64,000 bases of DNA from Acidobacteriota bacterium (GTDB taxonomy: Bacteria > Acidobacteriota > Aminicenantia > Aminicenantales > Saccharicenantaceae), in contig JAKLEN010000009.1 of NCBI GenBank assembly GCA_022711665.1, positions 1 through 64,000 of the forward strand. Reading direction: 5' to 3'. Of the stretch, positions 42,467-51,591 are shown piece after piece (the stretch's first letter is position 1; every line of letters begins with the position of its first letter). The notes beneath the pieces were generated by a model that saw only the letters and a program-made list of their open reading frames with translations, did not search any database and was not told the origin of the DNA. The translations under genes and the position numbers were made by a program.

Positions 42467-45301
42467 ATGAAACGGACCCTGGCCGCCATTTTCGGGAGCC
42501 TTTTGATCCTGCCGGTCCTGGCAGGCGCCCAAGCCAAGAAGCCGGCGACGGCCGCGGACTTCGGAAAATGGGAGAGCCTGGCCCGGCCCGACGAATACGG
42601 CGGCCTCTCTCCGGACGGCCGCTGGCTGGCCTACGGCATCAACCGCTCCGATCGCAGCGGCGAGCTGCGCGTCCTGAAGCTGGCCGACGGCTCGGTCAAG
42701 GTCGCGGCCTTCGGGGCGCGGCCCGTTTTTTCGTCCGATTCGAGGTGGGTCGCCTACGCCGTCGGCATGTCCGAGGCGGACCAGGACAAGCTGAAGAAGG
42801 AGAAGAAGCCCGTCCACAACAAGCTCGGCCTGCTCGATCTGGGCTCGGGCCTGACGACGGTCATCGAGGACGTCGAGTCGTTCGCTTTCAGCCGCGACGG
42901 CGGCTTCCTGGCCATGGCCCATTACGCGCCGGCGCCGCCCTCCGGCCCGCGCCCGGGCGACGGTGCCGCCGGGTCCGAGGCGGGGGAGGAGGAGAAGCCG
43001 GGCGTCCTTGTCGTCGTCCGCAGCCTGGCCACGGGCAAGGACGTGGCCTTCGGCAACGTGGCCGAATTCGCCTGGCAGGACGCCGGGCGGAGCCATCTGC
43101 TGGCCCTGGCCATCAGCGCCGAGGGCAAGGCCGGCAACGGCGTCCAGCTCTTCGACCCCGCGACCGGGGTCCTGCGGGCGCTCGATTCGTCGGCCGCGAT
43201 CTACGGCGGACTCGCCTGGCGCAAGAACGCTCCGGACCTGGCCGTTTTCCGGGCCAAGGCCGACGATCGCCGCGACGGGCCGACCCAGGTCGTCCTGGCC
43301 TGGACGGGCCTCGGCGCAGGCGAACGGGCCCGCGCCTACGATCCCGGCGCGGACAAGGGCTTTCCCGAGGGTCTGCGGACCGTGACCTTCCGGCGGCTCT
43401 CCTGGTCGGAGGACGGGCGGACCCTCGTTTTCGGCCTGGCCGCCTGGGACGAGAAGCCCGCCCCCGCGGCCGCGGGCGACGCGGCGGCCAAGACCGAAGC
43501 GGGCCCGGCCAAGGCCCCCGCCGAAGAGCCCTCGACCGTCGAGGTCTGGCACTGGAAGGACGTGCTGGTCATGCCCTTCCAGAAGAACAACGCGGCCGAG
43601 CTGCGCAAGAGGCATATGCTCGCCGCCTGGCACCTCGACACGGGCGCGTTCGTCCGGCTGGGGCAGGACGCCGTCAACGAGGTGGTCATACAGCTCAAGC
43701 GCGCCCCGGTCGCCGCCGTCGTCGAGTGGTCGAAATACGCCATGAACCGGACGATCGGCCGGCCGGCCGCCGACCTGTATCTCCAGGACCTGCGGACGGG
43801 CGCGAGGACGAAGATCGTCGAGGGCATCGACGACGATTATCTCGAGGCGGGGCCGTCCGGGCGCTACCTGCTGTACCTGAAGGACGACCAGTTCTGGACG
43901 GTCGACACGGCGACGCGCGCCCTGGCCAACATCAGCCGGGGCGTCCCTGCCTCGTTCATCGACACGGAGTCGGACCAGACGGGGCCGCACAAGCCGGCCT
44001 TCGGCCTCGCCGGCTGGACGAAGGATGACGCGGCCGTCCTGCTCTACGACAAGTACGACGTCTGGCAGGTGGCCTCGAACGGCTCGGGGGCCAGGCGACT
44101 GACCGACGGCGCCGCCGAGAAGGCCCGGCACCGCCTCCTGCGGCTCGATCCCGAGGCCGAATGGTACGACCTGGCCAAGCCGGTCTATGTCCAGGTTTTC
44201 GGCGAGCTCTCCAAGAGATCGGGCTTCGCCCGCATCAAGCCGGGCGCCGCAGCGGCGCGCCTGGTCTGGCTCGACAAGGGCGCGAGCGGCCTGGCCAAGG
44301 CCAAGGGCGCCGAGACCTACGTCTACATCATGCAGGATTACGACGACTCGCCGGACCTGTTCGTCGGAGGCCCGGAGCTTCAGGGGGCCCGCCAGGTCAC
44401 GACCACCAATCCTTTCCAGGCGGATTACGCCTGGGGACGAAGCGAGCTCGTCGATTTCAAGACCGAGAAGGGCCGTCCCCTGCAGGGGGCGCTCTTCTAC
44501 CCGGCCGGCTACGAGCCGGGGAAGGCCTACCCGATGATCGTTTACATTTACGAGCTGCTCTCGCAGAACGTCCACCGCTACGTCGCGCCGTCCGAGCGCG
44601 AATACTACAACACCTCGGTCTTCACCAGCCGGGGCTACTTCGTCTTCCAGCCCGACATCGTCTTCCGGCCGCGGCAGCCGGGGATCTCGGTGGCCGAGTG
44701 CGTGACCGCCGGCGTCAGGCGGGTCCTCGAGACGGGCCTCGTCGACCCCCGCCGGGTTGGCGTCGTCGGGCATTCGATGGGCGGCTTCGACGCCTCGTTC
44801 CTGGCCACGCACACCGACGGCGTCTTCGCCGCGGCCGTGGCCGGGGCGCCGATCACCGACCTGGTCAGCTATTACGGCGACCACCACTGGGGCGTGGGCA
44901 TCGCCGAGACCGACCACATCGAGACGGGGCAGGAGCGCATGGTCGACCCGCTCTACGAGCGTTTCCAGGACTACGTCGACAACTCCGCCGTCTTCGGGGC
45001 CCATTCGATGACCGTGCCGCTCCTTCTCGAGGCGGGGGACGTCGACGGCATCGTCGGCTGGCACCAGAGCGTGGAGCTCTACAACATCGCCCGGCGGGCC
45101 GGCCGGAACGTCGTTATGGTCGCCTACATGGGCGAGGATCACGGCCTGCGCCAGAAGAAGAACCAGATAGATTACCAGCGCCGGATCCTGGCCTGGTTCG
45201 GGCATTACCTGAAGGGCGAGCCCGCCGAGCCATGGATCACCGAGGGCCAGAGCTATCTCGACCGGCAGGCGGAAGTGAAGCGGCTGACCGGGAAGGAGTG
45301 A
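42467..45301 (+). CDS. Prolyl oligopeptidase family (S9) serine peptidase, exported
   Basis: A 944-residue exported peptidase. The signal peptide covers about residues 4-22. A long beta-propeller region follows (about 40-640; LSPDGRWLAYGINRSDRSG, FSSDSRWVAYAVG), interrupted by an Ala/Pro-rich insert near 335-355. The C-terminal alpha/beta-hydrolase domain has nucleophile Ser770 in GHSMGGFD, the aspartate in EAGDVDGIVGW and the histidine in GEDHGL. Members cleave short peptides, often dipeptides or tripeptides; here probably in the periplasm as part of the protein-degrading set with the M6-like and tricorn-like enzymes. It ends 100 bases before the transglutaminase-like gene. Confidence 0.92.
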   Translation: MKRTLAAIFGSLLILPVLAGAQAKKPATAADFGKWESLARPDEYGGLSPDGRWLAYGINRSDRSGELRVLKLADGSVKVAAFGARPVFSSDSRWVAYAVGMSEADQDKLKKEKKPVHNKLGLLDLGSGLTTVIEDVESFAFSRDGGFLAMAHYAPAPPSGPRPGDGAAGSEAGEEEKPGVLVVVRSLATGKDVAFGNVAEFAWQDAGRSHLLALAISAEGKAGNGVQLFDPATGVLRALDSSAAIYGGLAWRKNAPDLAVFRAKADDRRDGPTQVVLAWTGLGAGERARAYDPGADKGFPEGLRTVTFRRLSWSEDGRTLVFGLAAWDEKPAPAAAGDAAAKTEAGPAKAPAEEPSTVEVWHWKDVLVMPFQKNNAAELRKRHMLAAWHLDTGAFVRLGQDAVNEVVIQLKRAPVAAVVEWSKYAMNRTIGRPAADLYLQDLRTGARTKIVEGIDDDYLEAGPSGRYLLYLKDDQFWTVDTATRALANISRGVPASFIDTESDQTGPHKPAFGLAGWTKDDAAVLLYDKYDVWQVASNGSGARRLTDGAAEKARHRLLRLDPEAEWYDLAKPVYVQVFGELSKRSGFARIKPGAAAARLVWLDKGASGLAKAKGAETYVYIMQDYDDSPDLFVGGPELQGARQVTTTNPFQADYAWGRSELVDFKTEKGRPLQGALFYPAGYEPGKAYPMIVYIYELLSQNVHRYVAPSEREYYNTSVFTSRGYFVFQPDIVFRPRQPGISVAECVTAGVRRVLETGLVDPRRVGVVGHSMGGFDASFLATHTDGVFAAAVAGAPITDLVSYYGDHHWGVGIAETDHIETGQERMVDPLYERFQDYVDNSAVFGAHSMTVPLLLEAGDVDGIVGWHQSVELYNIARRAGRNVVMVAYMGEDHGLRQKKNQIDYQRRILAWFGHYLKGEPAEPWITEGQSYLDRQAEVKRLTGKE

Positions 45302-45315
45302 GGGGAGGGGGGCCG

Positions 45316-45343
45316 CCAACCTTATCGCTTCGCCCGGCGTAGT
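45316..45343 (+). promoter_or_regulatory. Weak ECF-type promoter candidate
   Basis: CCAACC (45316-45321), 16 bp, CGTAGT (45338-45343). The -35 is identical, and the spacing equal, to the candidate before the ECF sigma gene at 11731-11758. This may be chance. Confidence 0.2.
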
Positions 45344-45401
45344 TCTTTGGGAACGGAGTAGTCCGGCCGGCGGTCCCGTGTCCGGCCCGAGGAGGTTTCC
45401 C

Positions 45402-46589
45402 ATGAGAAGGGCGATATTCCGGATCGCGGCCGTCATGCTCCTGGCCTGCGGCGCCTTATCGGCCCAGGAGGCGCCGGCCGCGACGGTCACCAGCAAGTAC
45501 GAGTCCGTCAGCGCGTCTATCGCGGAGCTCTGGAAGGCCAAGAAGTACCGCCAGGCCACGGACATCCTCCTGGCCTTCTACAACACCGGCGAGTTCCTGG
45601 ACCTTCCGTCCGACCAGCGCATGAACGTCGCCTACAACCTGGCCTGCGGTCATTCTCTCCTCGGCCTGCGGGCCAAGGCCGTTTCCTTCCTGCAGCAGGC
45701 CCTGGCGGCCGGATATCGCGATTACTACCACGTCATGGAGGACACCGACCTCGATCCGATCCGCCGGGACCCGGAGTTCCTGGCCCTCCTGGCGAAGCTG
45801 AAGAGCGTCGGCGATTACGAGCAGATCCTGCGGGATCACGCCGGGTACGCGGCCCAGCCCGGGCTCGACCTGCCCGAATTCACCTACCAGGGGCCGACCG
45901 AGTCGGAGCTGCGGGAGTTCCGCCGGACTTATCGCCTGGACGAAGCGGCCGGGTCGGGAGACGAGGTCTCGCGCATCATCAACCTGATGCGCTGGGTGCA
46001 CAAGACCATCCGGCACGACGGCAACTCCTCGAACCCGGACCCGCGCAACGCCCTGCATATCCTCGACGTCTGCAGCGGGGGGAAGAGGGGGGTCAACTGC
46101 CGCATGCTGGCGACCGTCCTGGCCGAGGCATATCTCGCGATGGGCTTCAAGTCGCGCCATATCACCTGCCTGCCGCAGTACGCGGACGATCCCGACTGCC
46201 ATGTGATCGACATCGTCTACGCGCCGAGCCTGGGCAAGTGGCTGTACATGGATCCGTCGTTCGAGGCCTATTGGCGGAACGAGCGGGGGGAGATCCTGAG
46301 CATCGCCGAAGTGCGCGAGTCGATCATCGCCGGCCGGAAGATCGTCCTCAACAAGGAAGCCAACTGGAACGGGGAGGCGACCGATCCGGCCTGGTACCTG
46401 CAATACATGAGCAAGAACCTCTACCGCTTCAGCTCGCCCGCGGCCAGCGAGTTCGGCTACGAGTCGAAGCCGAACGCCCTGCGCATCTGCCTCGAGCCGG
46501 CGGGCACGGCCTGGAAGCCTGATACCTGGGCGGCGACGCACACGACGGACGCCGAGCGGTTCTGGCGGCTGCCGGCCAGGGAGAACTAG
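45402..46589 (+). CDS. Exported transglutaminase-like protein
   Basis: A 395-residue exported protein. A signal peptide (about 5-22) is followed by a TPR-like helical part (about 35-130: SIAELWKAKKYRQATDILLAFY, NLACGHSLLGLRAKAV) and a transglutaminase-like cysteine-peptidase fold (about 185-320). The catalytic cysteine is in RGVNCRMLATVLAEAYLAMG, and the downstream DCHVIDIVYAPSLGKWLYMDPSF gives the histidine and aspartate. Whether it crosslinks or cleaves peptide bonds is unknown. GAGGAGG precedes the ATG at 45402. Confidence 0.85.
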   Translation: MRRAIFRIAAVMLLACGALSAQEAPAATVTSKYESVSASIAELWKAKKYRQATDILLAFYNTGEFLDLPSDQRMNVAYNLACGHSLLGLRAKAVSFLQQALAAGYRDYYHVMEDTDLDPIRRDPEFLALLAKLKSVGDYEQILRDHAGYAAQPGLDLPEFTYQGPTESELREFRRTYRLDEAAGSGDEVSRIINLMRWVHKTIRHDGNSSNPDPRNALHILDVCSGGKRGVNCRMLATVLAEAYLAMGFKSRHITCLPQYADDPDCHVIDIVYAPSLGKWLYMDPSFEAYWRNERGEILSIAEVRESIIAGRKIVLNKEANWNGEATDPAWYLQYMSKNLYRFSSPAASEFGYESKPNALRICLEPAGTAWKPDTWAATHTTDAERFWRLPAREN

Positions 46590-46618
46590 CGTAAACCGAC
46601 AACAATGAGGGGGAAATA

Positions 46619-47587
46619 GTGACTATGATAAAGCCGATCGTCTTTCTGGCGGCCGGATGCGGGCTGCTCTCCGCGCATCTGCGCCCGGCCGAGCTTCCCC
46701 GAGCCCGCGGCCCCTACCTGGGCCAGAAGCCTCCCGGCGTCACGGCCGAGCTCTTCGCGCCCGGCGTCGTCTCGACCGGCCAATTCGAGCACAGCAGCCC
46801 GGTCTTCACGCCCGACCTGAAGGAGATCTACTGGAGCGCCATAATAGAAGAGAACGGGACGACCACGGCCAGGCCCATTTTTTTCATGAGGATGGTCGAA
46901 GGCGCGTGGAGCAAACCGGAGGTTCCGTCCTTCGCCAGGGCGTTCGCTTGCTCGGAAAGCCCGTTCATCTCTCCGGACGGGACCAAGCTCTATTTTCATG
47001 CCAGTCCAACGATCAGGCCCGAGACGGCCGCCATTTATTGCGTCGAGCGGGCGGGGGACGGCTGGGGCGAGCCGGTCGAGCTCGGCGAACCGGTCAACCT
47101 CCCCGGATTGAACGGAGAGCCGACGGTTTCGAGGACCGGGACGATCTATTTCGCCGGCGGGCATCGCGGAAGAATCGTGCTCTATTTTTCCAGGCTGGTC
47201 GACGGAAGGTATCGGGAGCGCGTCCTCATGGAGGAGAAGTTCAATAACTCTCCGGCCGACTGGACCCCCTATATCGCGCCGGACGAAAGCTATTTAATTT
47301 TCTGCTCGTTCCGGGAGGGGGGATTCGGCAGCGGGGATCTCTATATCTCCTTCAGGCGGAAGGACGGCGCCTGGGGCAGGGTCATCAACATGGGAGAGAA
47401 GATCAACACCGCGGCTAACGAACGATTCCCCAATGTCACGCCCGACGGCAAGTACCTGTTCTTCAACAGCACCCGGAAGATCGCGGGAGCGGGCGCGGAC
47501 GCGCCGGGGAACGGGCAGGGGGACGTCTACTGGATAGACGCCAAGGTCATCGAGGAGCTGAAGCGGACAGCGACTGAGGCCCGATAG
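46619..47587 (+). CDS. Exported PD40 beta-propeller protein
   Basis: A 322-residue protein with a short signal segment and five or so PD40/WD40-like blades (SPVFTPDLKEIYWSA, SPFISPDGTKLYFHA, EPTVSRTGTIYFAGG, TPYIAPDESYLIFCS, FPNVTPDGKYLFFNS). This is the propeller type found in TolB-like and acidobacterial exported proteins; it likely binds protein or glycan, with no enzymatic motif. The start is GTG at 46619, five bases after GAGGGGG, or ATG at 46625. It follows the transglutaminase-like gene by 29 bases and is probably co-transcribed. Confidence 0.8.
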   Translation: MTMIKPIVFLAAGCGLLSAHLRPAELPRARGPYLGQKPPGVTAELFAPGVVSTGQFEHSSPVFTPDLKEIYWSAIIEENGTTTARPIFFMRMVEGAWSKPEVPSFARAFACSESPFISPDGTKLYFHASPTIRPETAAIYCVERAGDGWGEPVELGEPVNLPGLNGEPTVSRTGTIYFAGGHRGRIVLYFSRLVDGRYRERVLMEEKFNNSPADWTPYIAPDESYLIFCSFREGGFGSGDLYISFRRKDGAWGRVINMGEKINTAANERFPNVTPDGKYLFFNSTRKIAGAGADAPGNGQGDVYWIDAKVIEELKRTATEAR

Positions 47588-47638
47588 CCCGGGAATCCCC
47601 AATAATCTCGTTTCGCGCCGGCGTCGGAGAAGACACCC

Positions 47639-48241
47639 TTAGTCGAGGTACAGCCAGAAGCTGATTTTATCTACAAGATTGCCCTGGTAACTAAAGGTGA
47701 GAAGGTCTATGTAGTCCAGCCCAGAGAGGTCGTCGGGATCCACCACATTGTAGGAGTCTTTAGTGTCATTAGGATTAGAGGGATCACCGAGGATGCGCCT
47801 GATCTCCTGACGAGGACTGCCCACGTTCAGGTTCCAAAGCATCCTGTACCGGCTGCTTGTCACCCTCATGTCATAGACAAATTCCCTGTAGGGCGGGCTG
47901 TTAACCTTAAGGATCCTCAGCAGAAGTCCGTCATAGGCCAATTCGATGATCTGGTTAATCGGTACAGAAATATGTCCTAGAAGGTATCGCTTTTCTTCGG
48001 ACGTCAACTGCCCGGCTCTTTCCAGATCTTTCTCGGTCCGTTCAAGTTTGGGCTTGCCGAGATTCTTGATAATTTCCGCCCGAGTGTTGCCGAACGGTCG
48101 GGTTCTGGCATTGAAATAAAGTTCGAGCCTCAATTCGGGGGTCTCCGGCAGAGGCTCTTCGATCATTGGCCGTGAGTGTCGGCAATAGATGGCACAACAA
48201 CTCAGAACGAGCGCGAGGCAACAGGCCACTCTGCGAGGCAT
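47639..48241 (-). CDS. Hypothetical exported protein with two BamE/SmpA-like motifs
   Basis: A 200-residue protein with a Cys-rich hydrophobic N-terminus (VACCLALVLSCCAIYC), perhaps a lipoprotein signal. Two copies of a G-x-x-R-x-E-I-x-x-x-L-G-x-P motif occur (FGNTRAEIIKNLGKP near 50-64 and VGSPRQEIRRILGDP near 140-154), the signature of BamE/SmpA-like folds, so it may be a tandem-domain envelope protein. Codon usage is clearly less GC-biased than in the surrounding chromosome, which suggests acquisition. It converges with the PD40 gene. The function is not known. Confidence 0.65.
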   Translation of the reverse strand: MPRRVACCLALVLSCCAIYCRHSRPMIEEPLPETPELRLELYFNARTRPFGNTRAEIIKNLGKPKLERTEKDLERAGQLTSEEKRYLLGHISVPINQIIELAYDGLLLRILKVNSPPYREFVYDMRVTSSRYRMLWNLNVGSPRQEIRRILGDPSNPNDTKDSYNVVDPDDLSGLDYIDLLTFSYQGNLVDKISFWLYLD

Positions 48242-48386
48242 TGACTTGGTCCCCTTGATGGCATGAGCCTAGCACAGGGCAGGGAAGTGGCGCAAGGGGA
48301 GTGGAGGCATAGCGAGATGCGGCCTCGTTCTGGCCCTACCCACTCATGGCACGAACGATTTGAGTTTGAGCCCCTGCCTGATATTG

Positions 48387-49037
48387 TTAGTCCACTCTGT
48401 GGTTTAGGTTTTCAATATGGATTGAATATGATGGGCCGGGAGTTGCTATCGTCCCTACCTCCATTCTATTTTCGGGGGTAAGGACATAGCCATTGAGATT
48501 TCTTCTATAGTAATACCATTTGTCTTGCTCTATATGATAAAAGAACGCCGAGCAAACGTCGTGCCTCATTCCTGTCCTTATCTTAACTAACACCCCCACA
48601 GGAGTATATTCAAATCCTTCCACACTTAGCGTTCCATCTACGGCTTGATAAATACAAGCCTTTGTAATCGTCGGATGTTCAACTTCAGTGACCGGGTCTT
48701 TATTCCACTTAACGCTGAATAAGTTGGCGCAGTCTCCCGGGTTATCATGAGGATTTTTCCCCCTTCTCCAGACTATGACATACCCGAGCGGATCTGATAC
48801 CCAGTTTTGATAGAGCTCGTTCACTAAATATAAGTGCCCGTCAAAAACCGTCCCTTTGTGCAGAAAGACCGTCACGTCGCTATTTCGGCCTCGAAGCTCT
48901 GAGGTAAGGCCATTGTGGGGTCTTAGATGGTGGGGTTGCCCGATGCCGAAATCATCTGACTGCTGGGCCTTGCCCACAGCTATAAGAAGACATGCTGCGC
49001 CTCCCAATAGAAAAGCCCAAACAAAACACTTTTTCAT
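48387..49037 (-). CDS. Hypothetical exported protein
   Basis: A 216-residue protein with a signal peptide (residues about 4-24, ending VGKAQQ) and a soluble remainder rich in Tyr, Trp and His (YVIVWRRGKNPHDNPGDCANLF, FFYHIEQDKWYYYRRNLNGY). I recognise no family. GGGGGGAAG precedes the ATG. The base composition is AT-richer than in the core genes, like the neighbouring 200-residue orphan. Both lie between a core gene and the recombinase remnant beside the tRNA-derived repeat, and probably arrived by an earlier insertion. Confidence 0.6.
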   Translation of the reverse strand: MKKCFVWAFLLGGAACLLIAVGKAQQSDDFGIGQPHHLRPHNGLTSELRGRNSDVTVFLHKGTVFDGHLYLVNELYQNWVSDPLGYVIVWRRGKNPHDNPGDCANLFSVKWNKDPVTEVEHPTITKACIYQAVDGTLSVEGFEYTPVGVLVKIRTGMRHDVCSAFFYHIEQDKWYYYRRNLNGYVLTPENRMEVGTIATPGPSYSIHIENLNHRVD

Positions 49038-49102
49038 TCTTCCCCCCTTTTGCTTGTAATCATATTTAATTAAAACGAGGATAGCAAGCGCATATTCAAT
49101 GA

Positions 49103-49417
49103 TGGAATCTAACCTTCAAAATCGCGCTGTCCAACGAGCTGGCCGAGGTGAAGAGGGAGAGGGAGCGGCTGGCTCAGTCTAACCCATCATTACAGCAGGA
49201 CGGCAATATGCTGGTATCCCTTCTGCGTGATGTGAAGCGTCGGTACGTGAAGGCCGCGCCCGAGACTCAGCACCGTATCCTCTCCATCATGATGGATAAG
49301 GAAGTGCTTCGCCCCAAGGACGAGTACTTGACTTGGAAAGAACCATTCGCTACGCTTCATGATATGGTACGGCTCAACGATGAGACTCGGGTTAGCCCGA
49401 GAGTTGAAGTGGGGTGA
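49103..49417 (+). pseudogene. Recombinase C-terminal remnant
   Basis: The open frame starts after a TGA at 49100 without a normal start and encodes about 104 residues: a charged coiled coil (LAEVKRERERLAQ) then RYVKAAPETQHRILSIMMDKEVLRP. This resembles the C-terminal coiled-coil part of large serine recombinases. It runs into the first bases of the tRNA-derived repeat at 49409. The catalytic part is missing, so it is a fragment. Family assignment is moderate; a transposase fragment is the alternative. Confidence 0.45.
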
Positions 49418-49457
49418 GTGAGGGGAATCGAACCCCCAACCTTCGGATCCACAGTCC
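49409..49457. repeat. Left attachment-site repeat (tRNA-His 3' half)
   Basis: 49 bases identical to 58897-58945, covering the CCA end, T arm and anticodon arm up to the anticodon stem of tRNA-His. Homology stops after ACAGTCC, so no functional tRNA is encoded here. Confidence 0.93.
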
Positions 49458-49608
49458 ATATACCAGACAAAGTCCACCGAGGAGATTAATATCTTAGAAT
49501 TAATGAGTTACATACCTTTAGGGGCAGCTACTAGATAGAGCGACCTTTCCGTATCTCTTTCCGGGATTTCCCCATAATTTTCAATATCAAAGGGAATATA
49601 AACGGTTG

Positions 49609-50166
49609 CTATTGCTGTTTTCCCCAGTCAGGCGGTATCAAAGAAAGGGGTGCATTGCCAGCCGCTCGCGTAATATCCTTAACGGCTTTTTCAAGACGGA
49701 GTGTCATCAATGCCAGTGCAATGCGAAAATCTCCTGACGGATCAGGCTTTGCTGGGAAGAAGACTTTTCTTCCCTCTTCGAACTTGTCATCATTGCCGAA
49801 CAGTTTCTTAAGCTCTTTCACTCGATCCCTAAGTCCTCCCTTACGGATGTCACATCCGGGACCTTCATGAGCAAACACATTCCGGATCTTTCTCGTCAGA
49901 TTCAAGGCCCTGACAAAAATGGCATCAATCAAGCCCAACCTATAAGCGAGATTCGTTTTTGCGTGAAAGGAGGACAATGGTGAATCACCGTCAAATAGCT
50001 CATCCTCGTTTCCGGTACTTGGCTTCAAGTGCATCTTTAGCAGCTGGTCCAGCAATATGTCTAGCCTAGCGGCTCCGAGAACTACAGCAGCCCTGTCGCT
50101 TTCACCTCTAAACTCAGATAGAAACTCCGCAAACTCTTCAAATTCGTCCCTCTTTAGTTCTACCAT
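49609..50166 (-). CDS. MltR-like / HEPN-like protein
   Basis: A 185-residue soluble helical protein. The pattern RAAVVLGAARLDILLDQLL, SSFHAKTNLAYRLGLI and ALNLTRKIRNVFAHE matches the MltR-like family, whose fold resembles HEPN domains. R95-x4-H100 (RNVFAH) fits the RX4-6H motif of HEPN ribonucleases, but MltR-like proteins are not known to be nucleases. It is the last gene before the left attachment site, downstream of the integrase on the same strand. In accessory elements such proteins are possible defence or toxin components; here that is inference. Confidence 0.7.
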   Translation of the reverse strand: MVELKRDEFEEFAEFLSEFRGESDRAAVVLGAARLDILLDQLLKMHLKPSTGNEDELFDGDSPLSSFHAKTNLAYRLGLIDAIFVRALNLTRKIRNVFAHEGPGCDIRKGGLRDRVKELKKLFGNDDKFEEGRKVFFPAKPDPSGDFRIALALMTLRLEKAVKDITRAAGNAPLSLIPPDWGKQQ

Positions 50167-50258
50167 TGGTGTGAACCTCTTGAGGTAATTTTCGCTCTCG
50201 TTGTGACGTGAGTCAAGCGACCATTTCGAGCAAAAGTCTGGGGTTGGCGCCCTTCTTA

Positions 50259-51368
50259 TCAGCCAGCTGGCGCTCTGTTAAAGGTCCGTTGACGAATGAA
50301 AGAGTTATGGGGTCTTATAGGGAGCCGTCTATAAGGTCTGCCTTTCCGTCTTCCCTTCTGGAATATATTACTTTGATGTTGTTCTACTAGTTTCTCGACA
50401 GCCTCGTGCTGGCTTTTCTCAAGGACGTGTGCATACCGGAGGGTCGTCTCGTACTTCGAGTGTCCCATGAGCTTCATGATCGTTGTAAGGCTCTCGCCTT
50501 TGTCGCGGAGCCTGGTCGCGAAGGTATGCCGGAGGTCATGCAGGCGAAGCCTCTTGATTCCGGCTGTTTCACAAGCCTTGTGGAACGAGGTCTTGATATC
50601 CCGAATGTATGTTCCAGTTCTCTTATTATGGAAGACATAGTCGTGGATGCGGGGGATGGCTCGCAGTGTTTCGATGGCCAAGCTGTTCAATGGGACCATC
50701 CGCATATGTTTGCGCTTACAATTGGTCTTTGGGATGACAACCTGACTCGCTACAAAATTGATGTTCTTCCAGCGAAGGGACAGGAGTTCGTTCCTTCTCA
50801 TACCTGTATTGATCAATAGGATTAGGATGGGGCGCAAGCGCTTGGAAGCGGCCGCCAGCAACCGTTCTTCTTCATCAGATGTCAGTGGCCGCTCGACCGG
50901 GTCTGGTTCTTCGTACCTGGCCACGCCCGTTACCGGATTCGAGACGGCGTTTTTCCAGTCGATGGCTGTCGTGAAGACGTTGGAGAGAAGCGCTATTTCC
51001 CTATTCACTGTAGCCGCAGCGACCTTTTTAATTCTCTTGATTTTGTATTCCTCAATGGCCTGCTTGGTGATCTCTGAAGTCATCTTGCCTCGAAATGCGT
51101 GTTCGAGATGGTCAAGGCTGAGTCGGTCCCGACGCCAGGACCTTTTCTGCTTTGATACCTTCTTAAAATAGTCCTCGGAAAAATCATCAAAGCGAAGATC
51201 TGTAATAGGGGAGGCCAGGCCGAACTTTTCGTCAAGTAATCTCTTGCGATGCACCGCCATAGCGCTCTCGGCCTGTTCTTTCGATTCTCCGACCACACGG
51301 ATATAGCGCTTCCCGGAGAACCAGAAATCATAGGCCCACCTTCCGCCAGAAGTCTTCTTAACGTTCAT
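50259..51368 (-). CDS. Tyrosine recombinase / phage-type integrase
   Basis: A 369-residue site-specific recombinase. The N-terminal region (about 1-60) is an AP2-like arm-binding domain (GGRWAYDFWFSGKRYIRVVG), then a core-binding SAM-like domain (about 65-155), then the catalytic domain with Arg in NTGMRRNELLSLRW, HDLRHTFATRL, GHSKYETT and the nucleophile tyrosine in LRYAHV: the complete R-H-R-H-Y set. It should catalyse integration into the tRNA-His site. The start overlaps the excisionase stop (ATGA). Confidence 0.95.
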   Translation of the reverse strand: MNVKKTSGGRWAYDFWFSGKRYIRVVGESKEQAESAMAVHRKRLLDEKFGLASPITDLRFDDFSEDYFKKVSKQKRSWRRDRLSLDHLEHAFRGKMTSEITKQAIEEYKIKRIKKVAAATVNREIALLSNVFTTAIDWKNAVSNPVTGVARYEEPDPVERPLTSDEEERLLAAASKRLRPILILLINTGMRRNELLSLRWKNINFVASQVVIPKTNCKRKHMRMVPLNSLAIETLRAIPRIHDYVFHNKRTGTYIRDIKTSFHKACETAGIKRLRLHDLRHTFATRLRDKGESLTTIMKLMGHSKYETTLRYAHVLEKSQHEAVEKLVEQHQSNIFQKGRRKGRPYRRLPIRPHNSFIRQRTFNRAPAG

Positions 51369-51568
51369 TCTTCATACTCGAAGTATTCATTTTCTCCGGT
51401 TTCGATAAAAGCCAAGAGGTCAGACTTGCTTATGCGCCATAAACGACCCCCATGGAGCTTGAACGCAAGCAGACCGCCCTTCCGTATCCATCCTATAACT
51501 GTGCTACGAGAGGCTCCGAAAAGGGTGCAAATTTCCCTGACGGTATAAATCTTTTCAATGTTTTCCAT
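51365..51568 (-). CDS. Excisionase-family helix-turn-helix protein
   Basis: A 67-residue MerR/HTH_17-type winged helix (YTVREICTLFGASRSTVIGWIRKGGLLAFKL, then WRISKSDLLAFIE). Placed directly upstream of, and overlapping, the integrase gene, it is the likely excisionase or integrase regulator. It is driven by the consensus promoter at 51592-51619. Confidence 0.88.
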   Translation of the reverse strand: MENIEKIYTVREICTLFGASRSTVIGWIRKGGLLAFKLHGGRLWRISKSDLLAFIETGENEYFEYEE

Positions 51569-51591
51569 ATCAAATAAAGTCCTTATTATCC

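Noticed and set aside
42263..45565. 1100-residue minus-strand open frame
   Set aside because: Opposite the S9 peptidase with its intact catalytic triad; no domain and shadow-type composition.
49409..49482. Second tRNA-His gene
   Set aside because: Only the 3' half matches; after ACAGTCC the sequence diverges and no D arm or 5' acceptor strand can be found. It is an attachment-site remnant.
50208..51171. Plus-strand open frames across the integrase gene
   Set aside because: They are antisense to the integrase, whose complete catalytic set of residues and coupling to the excisionase show which strand is real.
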